This document shows positions 1-9,600 of a DNA stretch of 36,509 nt, one piece after another (position 1 is the stretch's first letter; the number at the start of each line of letters is the position of its first letter). The translations under genes and the position numbers were made by a program. Where the stretch lies: assembly GCA_022340865.1 (NCBI GenBank), contig JAJDNC010000039.1:1-36509 (forward strand), read 5' to 3'. The notes under the pieces were generated by a model. It was not told where the DNA came from, did not search any database, and saw nothing but the letters and a program-made list of their open reading frames with translations. The stretch comes from Gemmatimonadota bacterium (GTDB lineage Bacteria; Gemmatimonadota; Gemmatimonadetes; Longimicrobiales; Gaopeijiaceae).

Positions 1-2377
1 CCTCCAGCGTCACGGGGGTCGCGGGTGCGCTCCTCAGATAGTAGTCGATGAGCGCGCCGCGCGGAGCGTTCCCCCCTGCCCCAGGTCCGGCGGAGGTGCT
101 CCCGCCGCCCAGGGGCGAGCGCACGGCCCCGTCCGGCTTGAAGAGGAAGGCCCCGGCCCCCGCCACCGCCGCCGATGCCTGCCGGAGGGGGGCGACGCCG
201 TCCAGGATCCAGAACCCGCGGCCGTGCGTGGCCAGCACGAGATCGTTCCCGTGAACCACGAGATCCCGCATGGACGTGGGCGGCAGGTTGAGCATGAGCG
301 ACTGCCAGTGGTCCCCGTCGTCGAAGGACACGAACACCCCACGCTCGGTGCCGGCGTAGAGCAGGTGGGCCCGCACCGGGTCCTCTCGCACGAAGTAGAC
401 GGAGCCGTCGAGCCCCGCGGTGATGGACGTCCAGCTCTTGCCGTAGTCGTGGGTGCGGAAGGCATAGGGCGTATCGTCGCCCGACATCCGCGCGCTGACG
501 GCCGCGTATGCGGTGCCCGCGTCGTGCGTGGAGGCGTCGATGAGCTCGACGTGGGCCCACTCCGGAAGGGTCTTAGGGGTGACGTCGGACCAGTGCGCGC
601 CGCCGTCGCGCGTCAGGTGGACGAGCCCGTCGTCGGTGCCGACCCAGATCTGGCCGCGCGCCAGCGTCGACGGAGCGACGGTGTAGATCACGTCGTAGTA
701 CTCGGCGCCCACGTTGTCGAGGGTGATGGGGCCTCCCGAGAGCTGCTGCTTGCTCTTGTCGTTCCGCGTCAGGTCCGGGCTCATCTCGGTCCAGCTGCGG
801 CCCCCGTCGGTGGTCTTCAGCAGGTACTGGGAGCCCGAGTACAGCGTGTACGGCTGGAAGGGATCGAAGGCCAGCGGTGAGGTCCAGCTGAAGCGATACT
901 TCACCGTCGCCGCCGCATACCCCTCGGTGTTCTCCGGCCACGGGGTCACGTCCTGCGCCTCGCGCGTCGCGCGGCTCCACCGGGTGAGATCGCCGAAGTA
1001 CGAGCCGGCGAACACCGTATCGGGCGCCCCGGGCACGGGAAGCACGTACCCGCTCTCACCGCCCGCCACGTCGTACCAGTCCTGGTCGGTGATGCTGCCG
1101 TGATTCGTCGCGCTCGCGATGGAGTAGGTGCCGCGATCCTGCTGCGCACCGTAGACGCGATACGGCACCTCGTCGTCGGTGGCCACGTGGTAGATCTGGG
1201 CCGTCCGCTGGTTGGACTCCGTGCTCCAGTGGGCTCCGCCGTCCAGCGATATGGTCGCCCCGCCGTCGTTGCCCTCGATGAGGCGCCGGGGGGCGGTGGG
1301 ATCGATCCAGATCGCGTGGTTGTCCACGTGCGGTGGACGCAGCAGCTCGATGCTGCTGCCCCCGTCCGTCGACCGGTATATGAAGAAGTTCAGCAGGTAG
1401 ATGGTGCTCGGGTCCTGCGGATCGGCCTTCACCTGGAAGTAGTACCAGGGACGCTGGCGGATATTCTGATCGTCGTTGATCAGCTTCCAGTGCGTGCCGC
1501 CGTCGTCGGAGCGGTAGAGGCCGCCCTCGTGCGCGTTGATGAGCGCGTACACGTGGAGCCCGTCGGCGCCCACCGACACGGAGGTGCGCCCCCAGATCCC
1601 GGCGGGAAGGCCCTGACCCTGGAGGCGCTGCCACGTGGTGCCGCCGTCGGCGGAGCGGTAGAGCCCGCTTCCGGAGCCACCGTCGACCAGGGACCAGGGG
1701 GTGCGGCGGACCTGCCACATGGCGGCGAAGAGGATGCGCGGGTTCGTCGGATCCATCGCCACGTCGACGGCGCCGGTGCTGTCGTTCACGAAGAGCGTCT
1801 TCTGCCACGTCTTTCCGCCATCCGTCGAGCGGTACACCCCGCGCTCGGCGTTGGGCTTGAACAGGTCGCCCTCCGCCGCGACGTACACCACGTCGGGGTC
1901 GCGCGGGTCCACGACGATCCGGGCGATCTGGTGCGACGCCGGGAGCCCGACGTTCGTCCAGGTGCGCCCCCCGTCGGTGGACCGGTAGACCCCGTCCCCC
2001 GAGGCGATGTCGGTGCGCGGATCCGGCTCTCCCGTCCCGGCATAGATCACGTTCGGGTCGGACGGGGCGATGGCCAGGGCGCCGATGGAGCCCACGTCGG
2101 GACCGTCCCACGAGGGCATCCACGTCTGCCCCGCGTCCACCGTCTTCCAGACGCCGCCGTCCACCGCGCCGAAATAGAACGTGGAGGGATTCCCCGGGAT
2201 GCCCGCCACCGCCTCGACGCGGCCGCCCTGGAAGGGACCGATGTTGCGCCACTTCAGCCCTCCGTAGACCGAGGGTGGAATCCCCTGCGCGCGCATCCCG
2301 GAGGGAAGCGCGAGGGAGCACAGGGCTGTCGCCAGCGCGAGGGTCAGGAGCGTGGTGCGGGAACGGTCGATGGACAT
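1..2377 (-). CDS. Secreted BNR/Asp-box (sortilin VPS10-like) repeat protein, C-terminus cut by window edge
   Basis: The frame is open from an ATG at 2377 to the left edge, giving 792 codons without a stop in the window. The N-terminus (MSIDRSR, a hydrophobic LLTLALATALCSLAL stretch, then MRAQG) reads as a Sec signal peptide, so the protein is probably exported. The mature part begins with the WRNIGPFQGGR motif typical of the large BNR/sortilin-like 'glycosyl hydrolase' proteins of Gemmatimonadota and Acidobacteriota. Repeated Asp-box motifs follow (YRSTDGGRTW, YRSTDGGKTW, YRSADGGTTW, YRSDDGGTHW, TDGGRSW), which indicate one or two beta-propellers. The missing C-terminus normally carries Ig/FlgD-like strands. 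The enzymatic role is unknown: the name 'glycosyl hydrolase' comes from BNR similarity, and I see no catalytic residues. It diverges from the gene at 2792. Confidence 0.85.
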   Translation of the reverse strand, partial: MSIDRSRTTLLTLALATALCSLALPSGMRAQGIPPSVYGGLKWRNIGPFQGGRVEAVAGIPGNPSTFYFGAVDGGVWKTVDAGQTWMPSWDGPDVGSIGALAIAPSDPNVIYAGTGEPDPRTDIASGDGVYRSTDGGRTWTNVGLPASHQIARIVVDPRDPDVVYVAAEGDLFKPNAERGVYRSTDGGKTWQKTLFVNDSTGAVDVAMDPTNPRILFAAMWQVRRTPWSLVDGGSGSGLYRSADGGTTWQRLQGQGLPAGIWGRTSVSVGADGLHVYALINAHEGGLYRSDDGGTHWKLINDDQNIRQRPWYYFQVKADPQDPSTIYLLNFFIYRSTDGGSSIELLRPPHVDNHAIWIDPTAPRRLIEGNDGGATISLDGGAHWSTESNQRTAQIYHVATDDEVPYRVYGAQQDRGTYSIASATNHGSITDQDWYDVAGGESGYVLPVPGAPDTVFAGSYFGDLTRWSRATREAQDVTPWPENTEGYAAATVKYRFSWTSPLAFDPFQPYTLYSGSQYLLKTTDGGRSWTEMSPDLTRNDKSKQQLSGGPITLDNVGAEYYDVIYTVAPSTLARGQIWVGTDDGLVHLTRDGGAHWSDVTPKTLPEWAHVELIDASTHDAGTAYAAVSARMSGDDTPYAFRTHDYGKSWTSITAGLDGSVYFVREDPVRAHLLYAGTERGVFVSFDDGDHWQSLMLNLPPTSMRDLVVHGNDLVLATHGRGFWILDGVAPLRQASAAVAGAGAFLFKPDGAVRSPLGGGSTSAGPGAGGNAPRGALIDYYLRSAPATPVTLE

Positions 2378-2791
2378 CGGACGGTCTCGGACGTTGGGAG
2401 GGACGACTCGGAAACGACCGCCAAGATGGCCCGCCGGGGGTCGTCGAGCCAGGTCGCCCCCCCTCGGGCGCCGCAGGGCCGTCCGCGGGGAACCCCGGCC
2501 CGTTCGGGATCAGCGGGCATCCACCTCGGAGCACCCTCGAGGCCCTGCCGCGCCACGACCCCGGCGAGGCCGACGGGCTTCCGCTCTCGTTCACGCCCCG
2601 GGTCGAGGGCGAGACGGCGAGCCTGCGCGACGAGTACCTCGAGGCGTCCTACGTACAAAAAGGGCTCCTCCTACGACGGACAACGGATCAAAGCCGCAAC
2701 CTCCGCGAGGCATGATCCGATCACCACTCCGGGCGCCTGGGCCGGAGGCACAGGCCGTCTCGCCCGACGCCCCCAAATCGAGGAGGATTCC
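2378..2791. other. 414-bp divergent intergenic region
   Basis: The region lies between two divergent exported-protein genes and must hold both promoters. Short open frames cross it, but none shows a recognisable protein or codon pattern. The only AT-richer spot is around 2650-2665, near the tacgta palindrome and a run of five A. An AGGAGGA ribosome-binding site at 2781-2787 serves the plus-strand gene. I found no clear -35/-10 pair. Confidence 0.5.
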
Positions 2792-3649
2792 ATGAGCAAC
2801 AGGAATACGTGCCGGCACCTCGGGCGCGCGATCCTCGCCGCCGGATTCGTGCTGGTCCCCATCGCAGCGGGCGCTCAGCTCAGCGACCCGACGCCCCAAT
2901 CCCACGCCGGCGTCGAGCTCTCCCTCTCCAAGCCCTTCCTGAAGGGGGGTGACTTCGGAGCCGCATCGTCTCTTCTCACGGCTCGCTTCACCGCTCCGGC
3001 AGGGGAGGCGTCGATCTTCGTCGAGTGGGGCGTGAGCCACGGCTCGGTCGGCTACGATGACTACGACTACAACTCCTACGGCGGCGTGTCGCGGGTCCAC
3101 GTGACCGAGTCCGGAACGACGACGGCGAACCTCGCCGTCGGCGCGGCGTTCGGGAAGGCGGAGGGGACGTCGGGCAGCTTCACTGTCAGTCTCCCCGTCG
3201 CGCACGAGTCCGACCAATATGGGATCGGTACGGAAGTGGCGGTGTTCGGGGACCCGGACCACCTCGAGCGGTTCGCGCCCCACGTATGGAGCACGGAGGG
3301 GGCGGTTCGGTTCGCGCGGCGCCTGGAGTCGGGCGCCAGCGTGGGCATCCGCGTCGCCGGCGTCGTCATCGGCTCCACCCAGACGGGGGGAAACACGGAT
3401 CTCTACAGCCGCTATGCCGCGTTCGGCGCCGTGCCGGCCGGTCCTGCGGAGCTGGGTGCCGAAGTCTCGGGGATGGCCATCATCACCCAGCGTGACCTGA
3501 GTCTCTCGCAGCGCACATTCCACCAGCTCACGATATCCGCCGGCCTGCCCCAGGCCGGAGGCGCACCGCACCTCTTCGTGCGCGTGCCCCTGGACCATGA
3601 CCTCAGGGAGATCGTGAAGGCCACCGCGGGCATTCGTGTGACCTTCTGA
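2792..3649 (+). CDS. Exported hypothetical protein, probably a small outer-membrane beta-barrel
   Basis: This 285-residue protein starts at an ATG with an AGGAGGA ribosome-binding site 4 bases upstream. The open frame extends far upstream, but only this start combines a ribosome-binding site with a signal peptide. Residues 1-29 (RAILAAGFVLVPIAAGAQ) form a signal peptide with a probable AQ cleavage region. The rest is rich in alternating Gly/aromatic/polar strands (for example DYDYNSYGGVSRVHV, and a C-terminus ending GIRVTF). The terminal phenylalanine preceded by alternating hydrophobics is the outer-membrane barrel signature. I do not recognise a named family. A strong hairpin follows the stop. 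Confidence 0.75.
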   Translation: MSNRNTCRHLGRAILAAGFVLVPIAAGAQLSDPTPQSHAGVELSLSKPFLKGGDFGAASSLLTARFTAPAGEASIFVEWGVSHGSVGYDDYDYNSYGGVSRVHVTESGTTTANLAVGAAFGKAEGTSGSFTVSLPVAHESDQYGIGTEVAVFGDPDHLERFAPHVWSTEGAVRFARRLESGASVGIRVAGVVIGSTQTGGNTDLYSRYAAFGAVPAGPAELGAEVSGMAIITQRDLSLSQRTFHQLTISAGLPQAGGAPHLFVRVPLDHDLREIVKATAGIRVTF

Positions 3650-3655
3650 GATCGA

Positions 3656-3688
3656 CCGGGGGCGGCCGGAAGCTCCGGCCGCCCCCGG
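3656..3688. terminator. Strong hairpin between convergent genes, likely bidirectional terminator
   Basis: A perfect 15-bp inverted repeat (arms 3656-3670 and 3674-3688, loop AGC) lies 6 bp after the stop of the barrel gene and about 90 bp from the stop of nrdJ. Neither side has a T-tract, so it is not a textbook intrinsic terminator. The convergent setting supports a role in ending both transcripts. Confidence 0.55.
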
Positions 3689-3775
3689 GGAAGTGCCCGC
3701 CGGGAGAGGGTCGCCGAGCACGAGATGGGCTGTCCCGTCACCGCCCGCGTCCCGACGGGGGAGTCTGCCGACCGG

Positions 3776-6319
3776 CTACCCACACTCGCTGTAGCCGCAG
3801 ACGTGGCACTTCATGCACCCCTCCTCGTATGCCAGCTGCCCGGCGCCGCACTCGGGGCACGCGCCCAGGAAGCTCTGCTGGCGGGCCGCGTGATAGCTCG
3901 AGGTCGTGGTCTGCGTCCCGTGCGAGCCGGTGAGGGCGGGCAGAGGCAGGTCGGCCTGCACGCCCTCCTTCTCCTCGAGGTAGCGCTCGATGGCCTGGCC
4001 GATGGCGTCGGGGGCGGAGAGCACCTTGTGGGGGCCGACGCCCACGGCGCGGTCGCACGAGATGCCGCGGAGCTGGTCCTTCACCTGGGCGATGGGAATG
4101 CCCGAGCGGAGCGCCAGCGACATGAGCCGGCCGATGGCCTCGGCGTCGGCGTTGGCGGCGCCGCCGGCCTTGCCCAGCGTGCAGAAGACCTCGAAGGGGC
4201 GACCGGTCTCGTCCTCGTTGATGGTCACGTACAGGTCACCCAGCGGCGACATCATCTTCATGGTGTGACCGCGGAGCACCTGTGGGCGCTGGCGCTTGTG
4301 ACGGGCGGCGGCCGCGGTCCGGTCGTGCTCCTGTGCCTCGCCCTTCAGCCGCTCGATCTCGATGCGGAGGTTGTGGTTCTCCTCACGGGAATCCGCGAGC
4401 TCGTGCTGGAGCTCGGAGACCCCCGCGTCGGCACCCTCGCCGGGTCCGCCGGCGGCCGCCTGGCCGGTCTTGCCAGTGGACAGCACCTGGCCCTCGCGTG
4501 AGCCGTCACGGTAGACGGTCACCCCCTTGCACCCGAGCTCATAGGCCAGCTCGTAGATCTCCCGGACGTCCTGCTCGGTGGCCTCGCGGGAGAAGTTCGT
4601 GGTCTTCGAGATCGCGCTGTCGCAGTGCTCCTGGAAGGCCGCCTGCATGCGGACGTGCCACTCCGGCGTGATGTCGTGGGCCGTGCGGAAGATGCGCCGC
4701 ACGTCCTCCGGCACCTCGTCGAAGTGGATGTGTCCCTCGTGGGCGATGCGCTCCATGAGCTCCTCGGAGTACCACCCCTGCTCCCGGGCCAGCCTCACGA
4801 AGTCGGGGTTCACGTCGGGCATGAGGACGCCGGCCTGGTTGCGCATGAACGCCACCGCGAAGAGCGGCTCGATGCCACCCGAGCACCCGGCGAAGATGGA
4901 GATGGTGCCGGTGGGCGCCACGGTGGTGAGGTTGCAGTTCCTGAGCTCCCGCGCGGGCCGGACGCGCCCGCCGTCGGCACGCCGTGCCGCCGTGTCGTCC
5001 GGACCCCACACGGAGTCCTCCCACGCCGGGAAGACACCGCGGGTCTCCGCGAGCTTCGCCGACGCGTCGCGCGCCTCCTCGTCGACGAACTCCATGACCC
5101 GGCGGCCCAGCTCCACGCCCTCCGGAGAGTCGTAGGGAACGCCGACGCGCACGAGCATGTCGGCCCACCCCATGACCCCGAGCCCCACCCGGCGGATGGT
5201 CTGGGCGAGCTCGTGGATCTCGGGAAGCGGGTAGCGGTTGGCGTCGATGACGTTGTCCAGGAAGTGCGTGGACAGGTGGATGACCTGACGGAGGCCTTCC
5301 CAGTCGATGGCGTCGCCGGGATCGGTGCCGGGGCGCGCGTCGGGCTTCACGAACTTGCCGAGGTTGATGGAGCCGAGGTTGCACACGTCGTAGCTCAACA
5401 AGGGTTGCTCGCCGCATGGATTCGTGGCCTCGTAGCTCCCCAGCTTCGGTACCGGGTTGAACTCGTTGGCCCGGTCGATGAAGAAGGTGCCGGGCTCGCC
5501 GGTGAGCCACGCCCCGTGGACGATCATGTCGAAGATCTCGCGGGCGTCCTCCTGCCCCATGACCTCGTGGGTCTTGGGGTTGACCAGGTCGTACGTGCCC
5601 CCCGCCCTCACCGCCTCCATGAACGCGTCGGTGATGGCCACCGAGATGTTGAAGTTCGTCACCTGCGTCGTGTCGTTCTTGCACGTGATGAAGCGGCGGA
5701 TGTCCGGGTGGTCCACGCGCAGGATGCCCATGTTGGCGCCCCGGCGCGTGCCTCCCTGCTTCACGACCTCGGTGCTGGCGTCGTAGAGCTTCATGAACGA
5801 CACCGGACCGGACGCCACACCCATGGTGGAGCGCACGGTATCGCCCTCGGGACGGAGGCGGGAGAACGAGAACCCGGTCCCTCCCCCCGACTGGTGCACC
5901 AGGGCCATGGCCTTCAGGGTGTCGTAGATCCCGCTCCGGCCGTTGGAGAGCGCGTCCTCCACCGGCAGCACGAAGCACGCGGAGAGCTGCCCCAGCGGGC
6001 GTCCGGCGTTCATGAGCGTCGGCGAGTTGGGCTCGAACTTCCCCTGGGTCATCAGGCCGTAGAACTGTCGGGCGACCACCTCGACGGCGGCCTCCGACGC
6101 TCCGTAGTCCCCGTCCACGTCGGCGACGGTCCGGGCCACCCGCCAGAACATCATCTCGGGCCCCTCGGTGGGCCGGCCTTCGGCATCCTTCTTCAGGTAC
6201 CGCTTCGCCAGCACGATGGCCGCGTTCTCGGTGAGCTCCACCGCCTCTATGTCCTCGGGGAGGACATCGTCGAAGAGAACGGGCTCACGGGGGGGACGGG
6301 GCTTATGGACGCGCGGCAT
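3776..6319 (-). CDS. nrdJ: Adenosylcobalamin-dependent (class II) ribonucleotide reductase
   Basis: It reduces ribonucleotides to deoxyribonucleotides using a radical generated from coenzyme B12. The 847-residue protein shows the class II/large-subunit core: the SACFVLP cysteine near residue 115, the NPCGEQPL active-site motif with Cys near 302, then CNLGSINL. A helical, charged, coiled-coil-like linker follows (about 630-668). The TSCPD-type domain contains SPLGDLYVTINEDE and FEVFCTLGKAGG, and the protein ends in a cysteine cluster (CPECGAG...CMKCHVCGYSECG) that supplies redox or metal-binding cysteines. I chose the ATG at 6319 because GGAG lies 9 bases upstream; the frame also extends to a TTG at 6352 without a ribosome-binding site. 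No class I small subunit gene is present in the window. The upstream DNA holds DnaA-box-like repeats. Confidence 0.96.
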   Translation of the reverse strand: MPRVHKPRPPREPVLFDDVLPEDIEAVELTENAAIVLAKRYLKKDAEGRPTEGPEMMFWRVARTVADVDGDYGASEAAVEVVARQFYGLMTQGKFEPNSPTLMNAGRPLGQLSACFVLPVEDALSNGRSGIYDTLKAMALVHQSGGGTGFSFSRLRPEGDTVRSTMGVASGPVSFMKLYDASTEVVKQGGTRRGANMGILRVDHPDIRRFITCKNDTTQVTNFNISVAITDAFMEAVRAGGTYDLVNPKTHEVMGQEDAREIFDMIVHGAWLTGEPGTFFIDRANEFNPVPKLGSYEATNPCGEQPLLSYDVCNLGSINLGKFVKPDARPGTDPGDAIDWEGLRQVIHLSTHFLDNVIDANRYPLPEIHELAQTIRRVGLGVMGWADMLVRVGVPYDSPEGVELGRRVMEFVDEEARDASAKLAETRGVFPAWEDSVWGPDDTAARRADGGRVRPARELRNCNLTTVAPTGTISIFAGCSGGIEPLFAVAFMRNQAGVLMPDVNPDFVRLAREQGWYSEELMERIAHEGHIHFDEVPEDVRRIFRTAHDITPEWHVRMQAAFQEHCDSAISKTTNFSREATEQDVREIYELAYELGCKGVTVYRDGSREGQVLSTGKTGQAAAGGPGEGADAGVSELQHELADSREENHNLRIEIERLKGEAQEHDRTAAAARHKRQRPQVLRGHTMKMMSPLGDLYVTINEDETGRPFEVFCTLGKAGGAANADAEAIGRLMSLALRSGIPIAQVKDQLRGISCDRAVGVGPHKVLSAPDAIGQAIERYLEEKEGVQADLPLPALTGSHGTQTTTSSYHAARQQSFLGACPECGAGQLAYEEGCMKCHVCGYSECG

Positions 6320-6333
6320 GGAACGGGACTCCG

Positions 6334-6418
6334 TGTGGAGAAAAACGTGCAAAAACGGATCTATCCGAGTGGAAAAACGGCGGGAAGCCGCTCCCGCCGC
6401 TCACCTGGCTGTGGAAAA
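6334..6418 (-). promoter_or_regulatory. Cluster of DnaA-box-like 9-mers upstream of nrdJ
   Basis: On the minus strand there are three same-orientation 9-mers: TTTTCCACA at 6410-6418, which fully fits the DnaA consensus TTWTNCACA; TTTTCCACT at 6369-6377 (8 of 9); and TTCTCCACA at 6334-6342 (8 of 9). They sit 35 and 41 bp apart, immediately upstream of the nrdJ start. DnaA control of ribonucleotide reductase is known for E. coli nrdAB; its extension to this nrdJ is inference. Confidence 0.4.
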
Positions 6419-6613
6419 TGCTCCGGGGCCTACAAAATGTTGGGGCGGAACCATATTACGGGCACCGCATCTGGTGGTCAAGCGTCGCATTCGCAGCCGT
6501 CCGGAGCCGTCCCCGAAAGCCCATGGGCGACATCGAATTCCGTCTTTTCGCTCCCGGTGATACCCCGGCGGAGGCATCGAGTTTCGGGTTGTCTTCGGGA
6601 AGTCGCCGGCCCC

Positions 6614-6641
6614 GGCGGGAGGGGGGCCACCTCCCCCCGCC
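6614..6641 (-). terminator. GC-rich hairpin downstream of the peptidase-propeller-barrel gene
   Basis: Arms 6614-6625 and 6630-6641 pair over 12 positions with one mismatch (6620/6635) and one G-U pair, with a GCCA loop. The hairpin lies 18 bp beyond the stop of the minus-strand gene ending at 6659. There is no T-tract. Confidence 0.35.
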
Positions 6642-6658
6642 CGAGGTAGCGGGTCGCC

Positions 6659-9600
6659 TCAGAACGGGACGCCCAAGCGCAGGTAGAAGGAGGCGCCGTT
6701 GCCGTCCACCAGGGGTACCCCTACCCCCAACCGGACGCTCCAGGACACGGTCCAGAACGAGAGCACGTTGGTGGTCAGCTCTCCCCCCACCGAGGCCAGC
6801 GTCGCCTGGCGGGGGCTGAAGTAACCCGAGGTGTTGGCCATCTCAGGGCCCCATGCGTTGCCCGCATCGAAGAAAAGCGCCCCCATGATCCGGTCCAGGC
6901 TCAGGGGCCACGCGCCGAGGCCCCGGTCGAGGAGGAAGATGGGGAAGCGGTACTCGGCGGAGGCCGACCAGGCTTCTCTTCCGGAGCGCATGGCCTGGGG
7001 GTATCCGCGCACCGGGAAGAAAAGAGGCTTCCCCCCGAACAGCGAGAGGCCGCTGACGGTCTCGGTGGTCCCGGACGCGCCGCCCACGGTGTACCACCCC
7101 GCGTTCGCCCCGGGACCTTCGGCGTAGCCGAAGCTCCCCCGCACAGCCAGCACGTGGGCGGCGAAGCCCGGCCCGTGCAGGGAGCGGTACGCGCGCAGCT
7201 CGGCGATGACATCGTCCAGGGAGGCATCCCACCCGGCATGGTGCGCGAGGGTGTCGGGCACGGAGAGATCCTTGCGGGTCCGCCCCCGGACGAGCACGGA
7301 GAAGCCCTGGGACTGCCCGATCTGGAAGGAGTGGGTACGGGCGGTGGTATACTGGAACGTGAGGCGCAGGTCGTTGAGCCGGGTGTCGGGGAGGGTCAGC
7401 CGGTACGTGGTGGAGGGCTGGAGATTGTTGCCCAGGAGGTCCCGGTGGTCCCAGACCAGGGACTCGCCCAGGGACACGGCGAACGCCCTCCGCCACCGGG
7501 CATGGGTCACCGTGACCGACGCGCCCACGGTGCGCTCGCGGAGGAGGGGGAAGAGCGTGTCGTAGGGCGCGTTCTGCTGCTGCTGTCCCAGACGTACCCC
7601 GTCCTCGTTCCACGTCTGGCTCACGCCGGCCGAGAACACGGGGTTGCCGAGCCCCGCGTACGTGTACGAGGCGGAGCCGTCCACCCGATTGCCGCCGTTG
7701 GTGAAGACCCGCCCGCTGGCGTCGAAGGAGTGGCGGCCCGCCAGGTCCTTCCCCGAGGTCTTCACGCCCACCGAGGGGCCGAGGATCTGACGGCTGCGGA
7801 GGAACAGGGTGGGCGTGCGTACGGCGCCGGTCCGGATCGCGGCCGAGTATGTCGGCTCCCAGTAGTAGGGGCGCAGCGTGGCGGCCGCCGAGTAGGAACG
7901 CACCGGCCCGCTGGCCTCCGCGTCCTCCGCGGCCTCGCTCCGGGGTGGCGCGTCGAAGCGCGCCGCGACGGGGGGTGCAGGTCGCCACCGGGAGGGAGTC
8001 AGCGCCATGCGCCCCACGTCCCATCCGTTCGCATGGTACTCGCTGACATACAGCCACCTTCCCGACGGATCCACCGACGGATAGCCCACGCCGGTCTCCA
8101 CGTTGGTGACCATGCGCAGCGGACCGGCCGTGCCCGCCTCGGGATCCACGTCGGCGGCGAGGATGTTGGAGATGCCGGAGCGGTCCGAGGCCCAGAGCAG
8201 CGTGCGTCCGTCTGGGGTCCACGCCGGCGCGAGATCGACGGCGCGGTCGTGCGTGAGGGCGAGCTTCACATGGCAGGTCGTGTCGATGACCACGACGTCG
8301 CTGTAGGCGCCGGGGGTCCAACGGGTCGCCGCGATCCATCTCCCGTCGGGAGACACCCTCGGAAAGGTCCAGAGCGTGTCGAGACGGGGGTCGCAGATGG
8401 TGTGCACCGCCCCGGTGGCGAGGTCCACGCGCACCAGGCCGGCGCGCCCGTTCCCCTCCTGCACCGCCACGGCCCATCTCCCCCCCGGAGCGACGGAGGG
8501 ATGGTCGAGCCGCGCGTGGTAGGTGAGTCGCCGCTCGTGACCGTCCGGGGAGATGACGTAGAGGTCGTCGTAGGCGCGGTACGGGTCCTTCATCTGGAGC
8601 TGGGACATGAGGATGCTGCCGTCCGGCATCCAGTCGAAGGTGGCCAGGCCGTTGCTGCGGCCGAGCTCCCGGGGGTCGGTGCCCTGGGGCGTCGCCTCCC
8701 GGACCTGCGTGTCGAAGCGGCCATCCGCCCAGACGTACGCCAGCCGCTTGCCGTCGGGGGAGATGCGGGCGTTGAACCCGTAGCGCGCTCCGTTGCTCAG
8801 GCGCTCCACGGGGGTGAGGGGTCCGAACGCGCGCAGCCGGTCGTCCAGGTGAGCGTACTCTTCCTCCAGCGAGTCCTTCCACGCCTTCCACTCGTCGGAG
8901 ATGGAGTGGCCGAATGCCGCGCGTCCCGCCGCGTCGAGGCGGTAGGGGATCCACTGGCCGGCCACGGCGCGGGCGAAAGCGCCCATCTTCGCACCGCCGT
9001 ACTTGTCCGTGAGGTACTGGAAGAACCGCGCCCCGTAGAGGTAGGAGCGGTCTCCCGCCGGCCAGACCGGAGATTCCCCCGAAGCCTGGTCCAGGCGCTC
9101 GAAGTCGTGCTCGAGGATCGCCGTACGGATCTGCATCTCCTGATACGTGCCCCGCTCCCGCCCGGAATGCGTCAGGTCCGACTCGTACCAGACGGCGGTG
9201 CCCTCGATGCTCCACCGGGGAAGGCCCAGGTCGGGGAAGAAGGGCCAGGTCACGTCCACCCTCCCGAAGACGGCGCGCGCCACTCTTCCCAGGGGTCCGG
9301 TCTCGTCGAGGTGGAAGGCGTGGGTCAGCTCGTGGGTGATGACGAGCTCCAGCCAGTCGTCGAAGTATCCGAGGTCGGGATCGTCCACCGGGGGCCGCGC
9401 ATAGATGACGATGCGGTTCGACGGTGTCACCTCGGTGGAGCCGTTCGCCAGGTCGATATGGTCGGTGAGCAGGATGTCGATCTTCCCCGAAGGCGGCTTG
9501 ACGAAGTCCTTCGAGAGCTCGGCCCAGGCCACCTCCGCCCGGTTGCCGGCGCGCCGGCCCAGCGTCTCCAGCCCCTTCGGGAAGGTGACGCGGAAGTGCT

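Larger units (their letters stand above)
6320..6658. other. Intergenic region upstream of nrdJ
   Basis: These 339 bp lie between the start of nrdJ and the stop of the next minus-strand gene. They hold three GTGGA-AA repeats (described separately), an 8-bp-stem hairpin at 6378-6399 between two of them, an AT-richer block at about 6430-6460 that could include the nrdJ promoter, and a terminator-like hairpin at 6614-6641. I saw no cobalamin riboswitch motif and no convincing small gene. Confidence 0.5.

Noticed and set aside
1100..2791. Long plus-strand open frame upstream of the small barrel gene
   Set aside because: It is antisense to the BNR-repeat gene, and its translation is Arg/Pro/Gly/Val-rich without motifs. 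Only the part from 2792, with signal peptide and ribosome-binding site, is kept.
6320..6352. TTG start for nrdJ adding 11 residues
   Set aside because: There is no ribosome-binding site before the TTG, whereas the ATG at 6319 has GGAG at 9 bases.
6430..6462. Possible NrdR boxes (around CTACAAAATGTTGG and CCATATTAC)
   Set aside because: Similarity to the NrdR consensus is weak, and the two centres are about 19 bp apart rather than the usual spacing near 31-33 bp.
6353..6600. Cobalamin riboswitch upstream of the B12-dependent reductase
   Set aside because: I looked for the conserved B12-box elements and saw none; the hairpin at 6378-6399 is too simple.
4625..6649. Plus-strand open frame of 674 codons opposite nrdJ
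   Set aside because: Composition (HVLRHLVEVDV-type, His/Val/Arg/Gly-rich) is that of an antisense shadow; nrdJ on the other strand explains the region.
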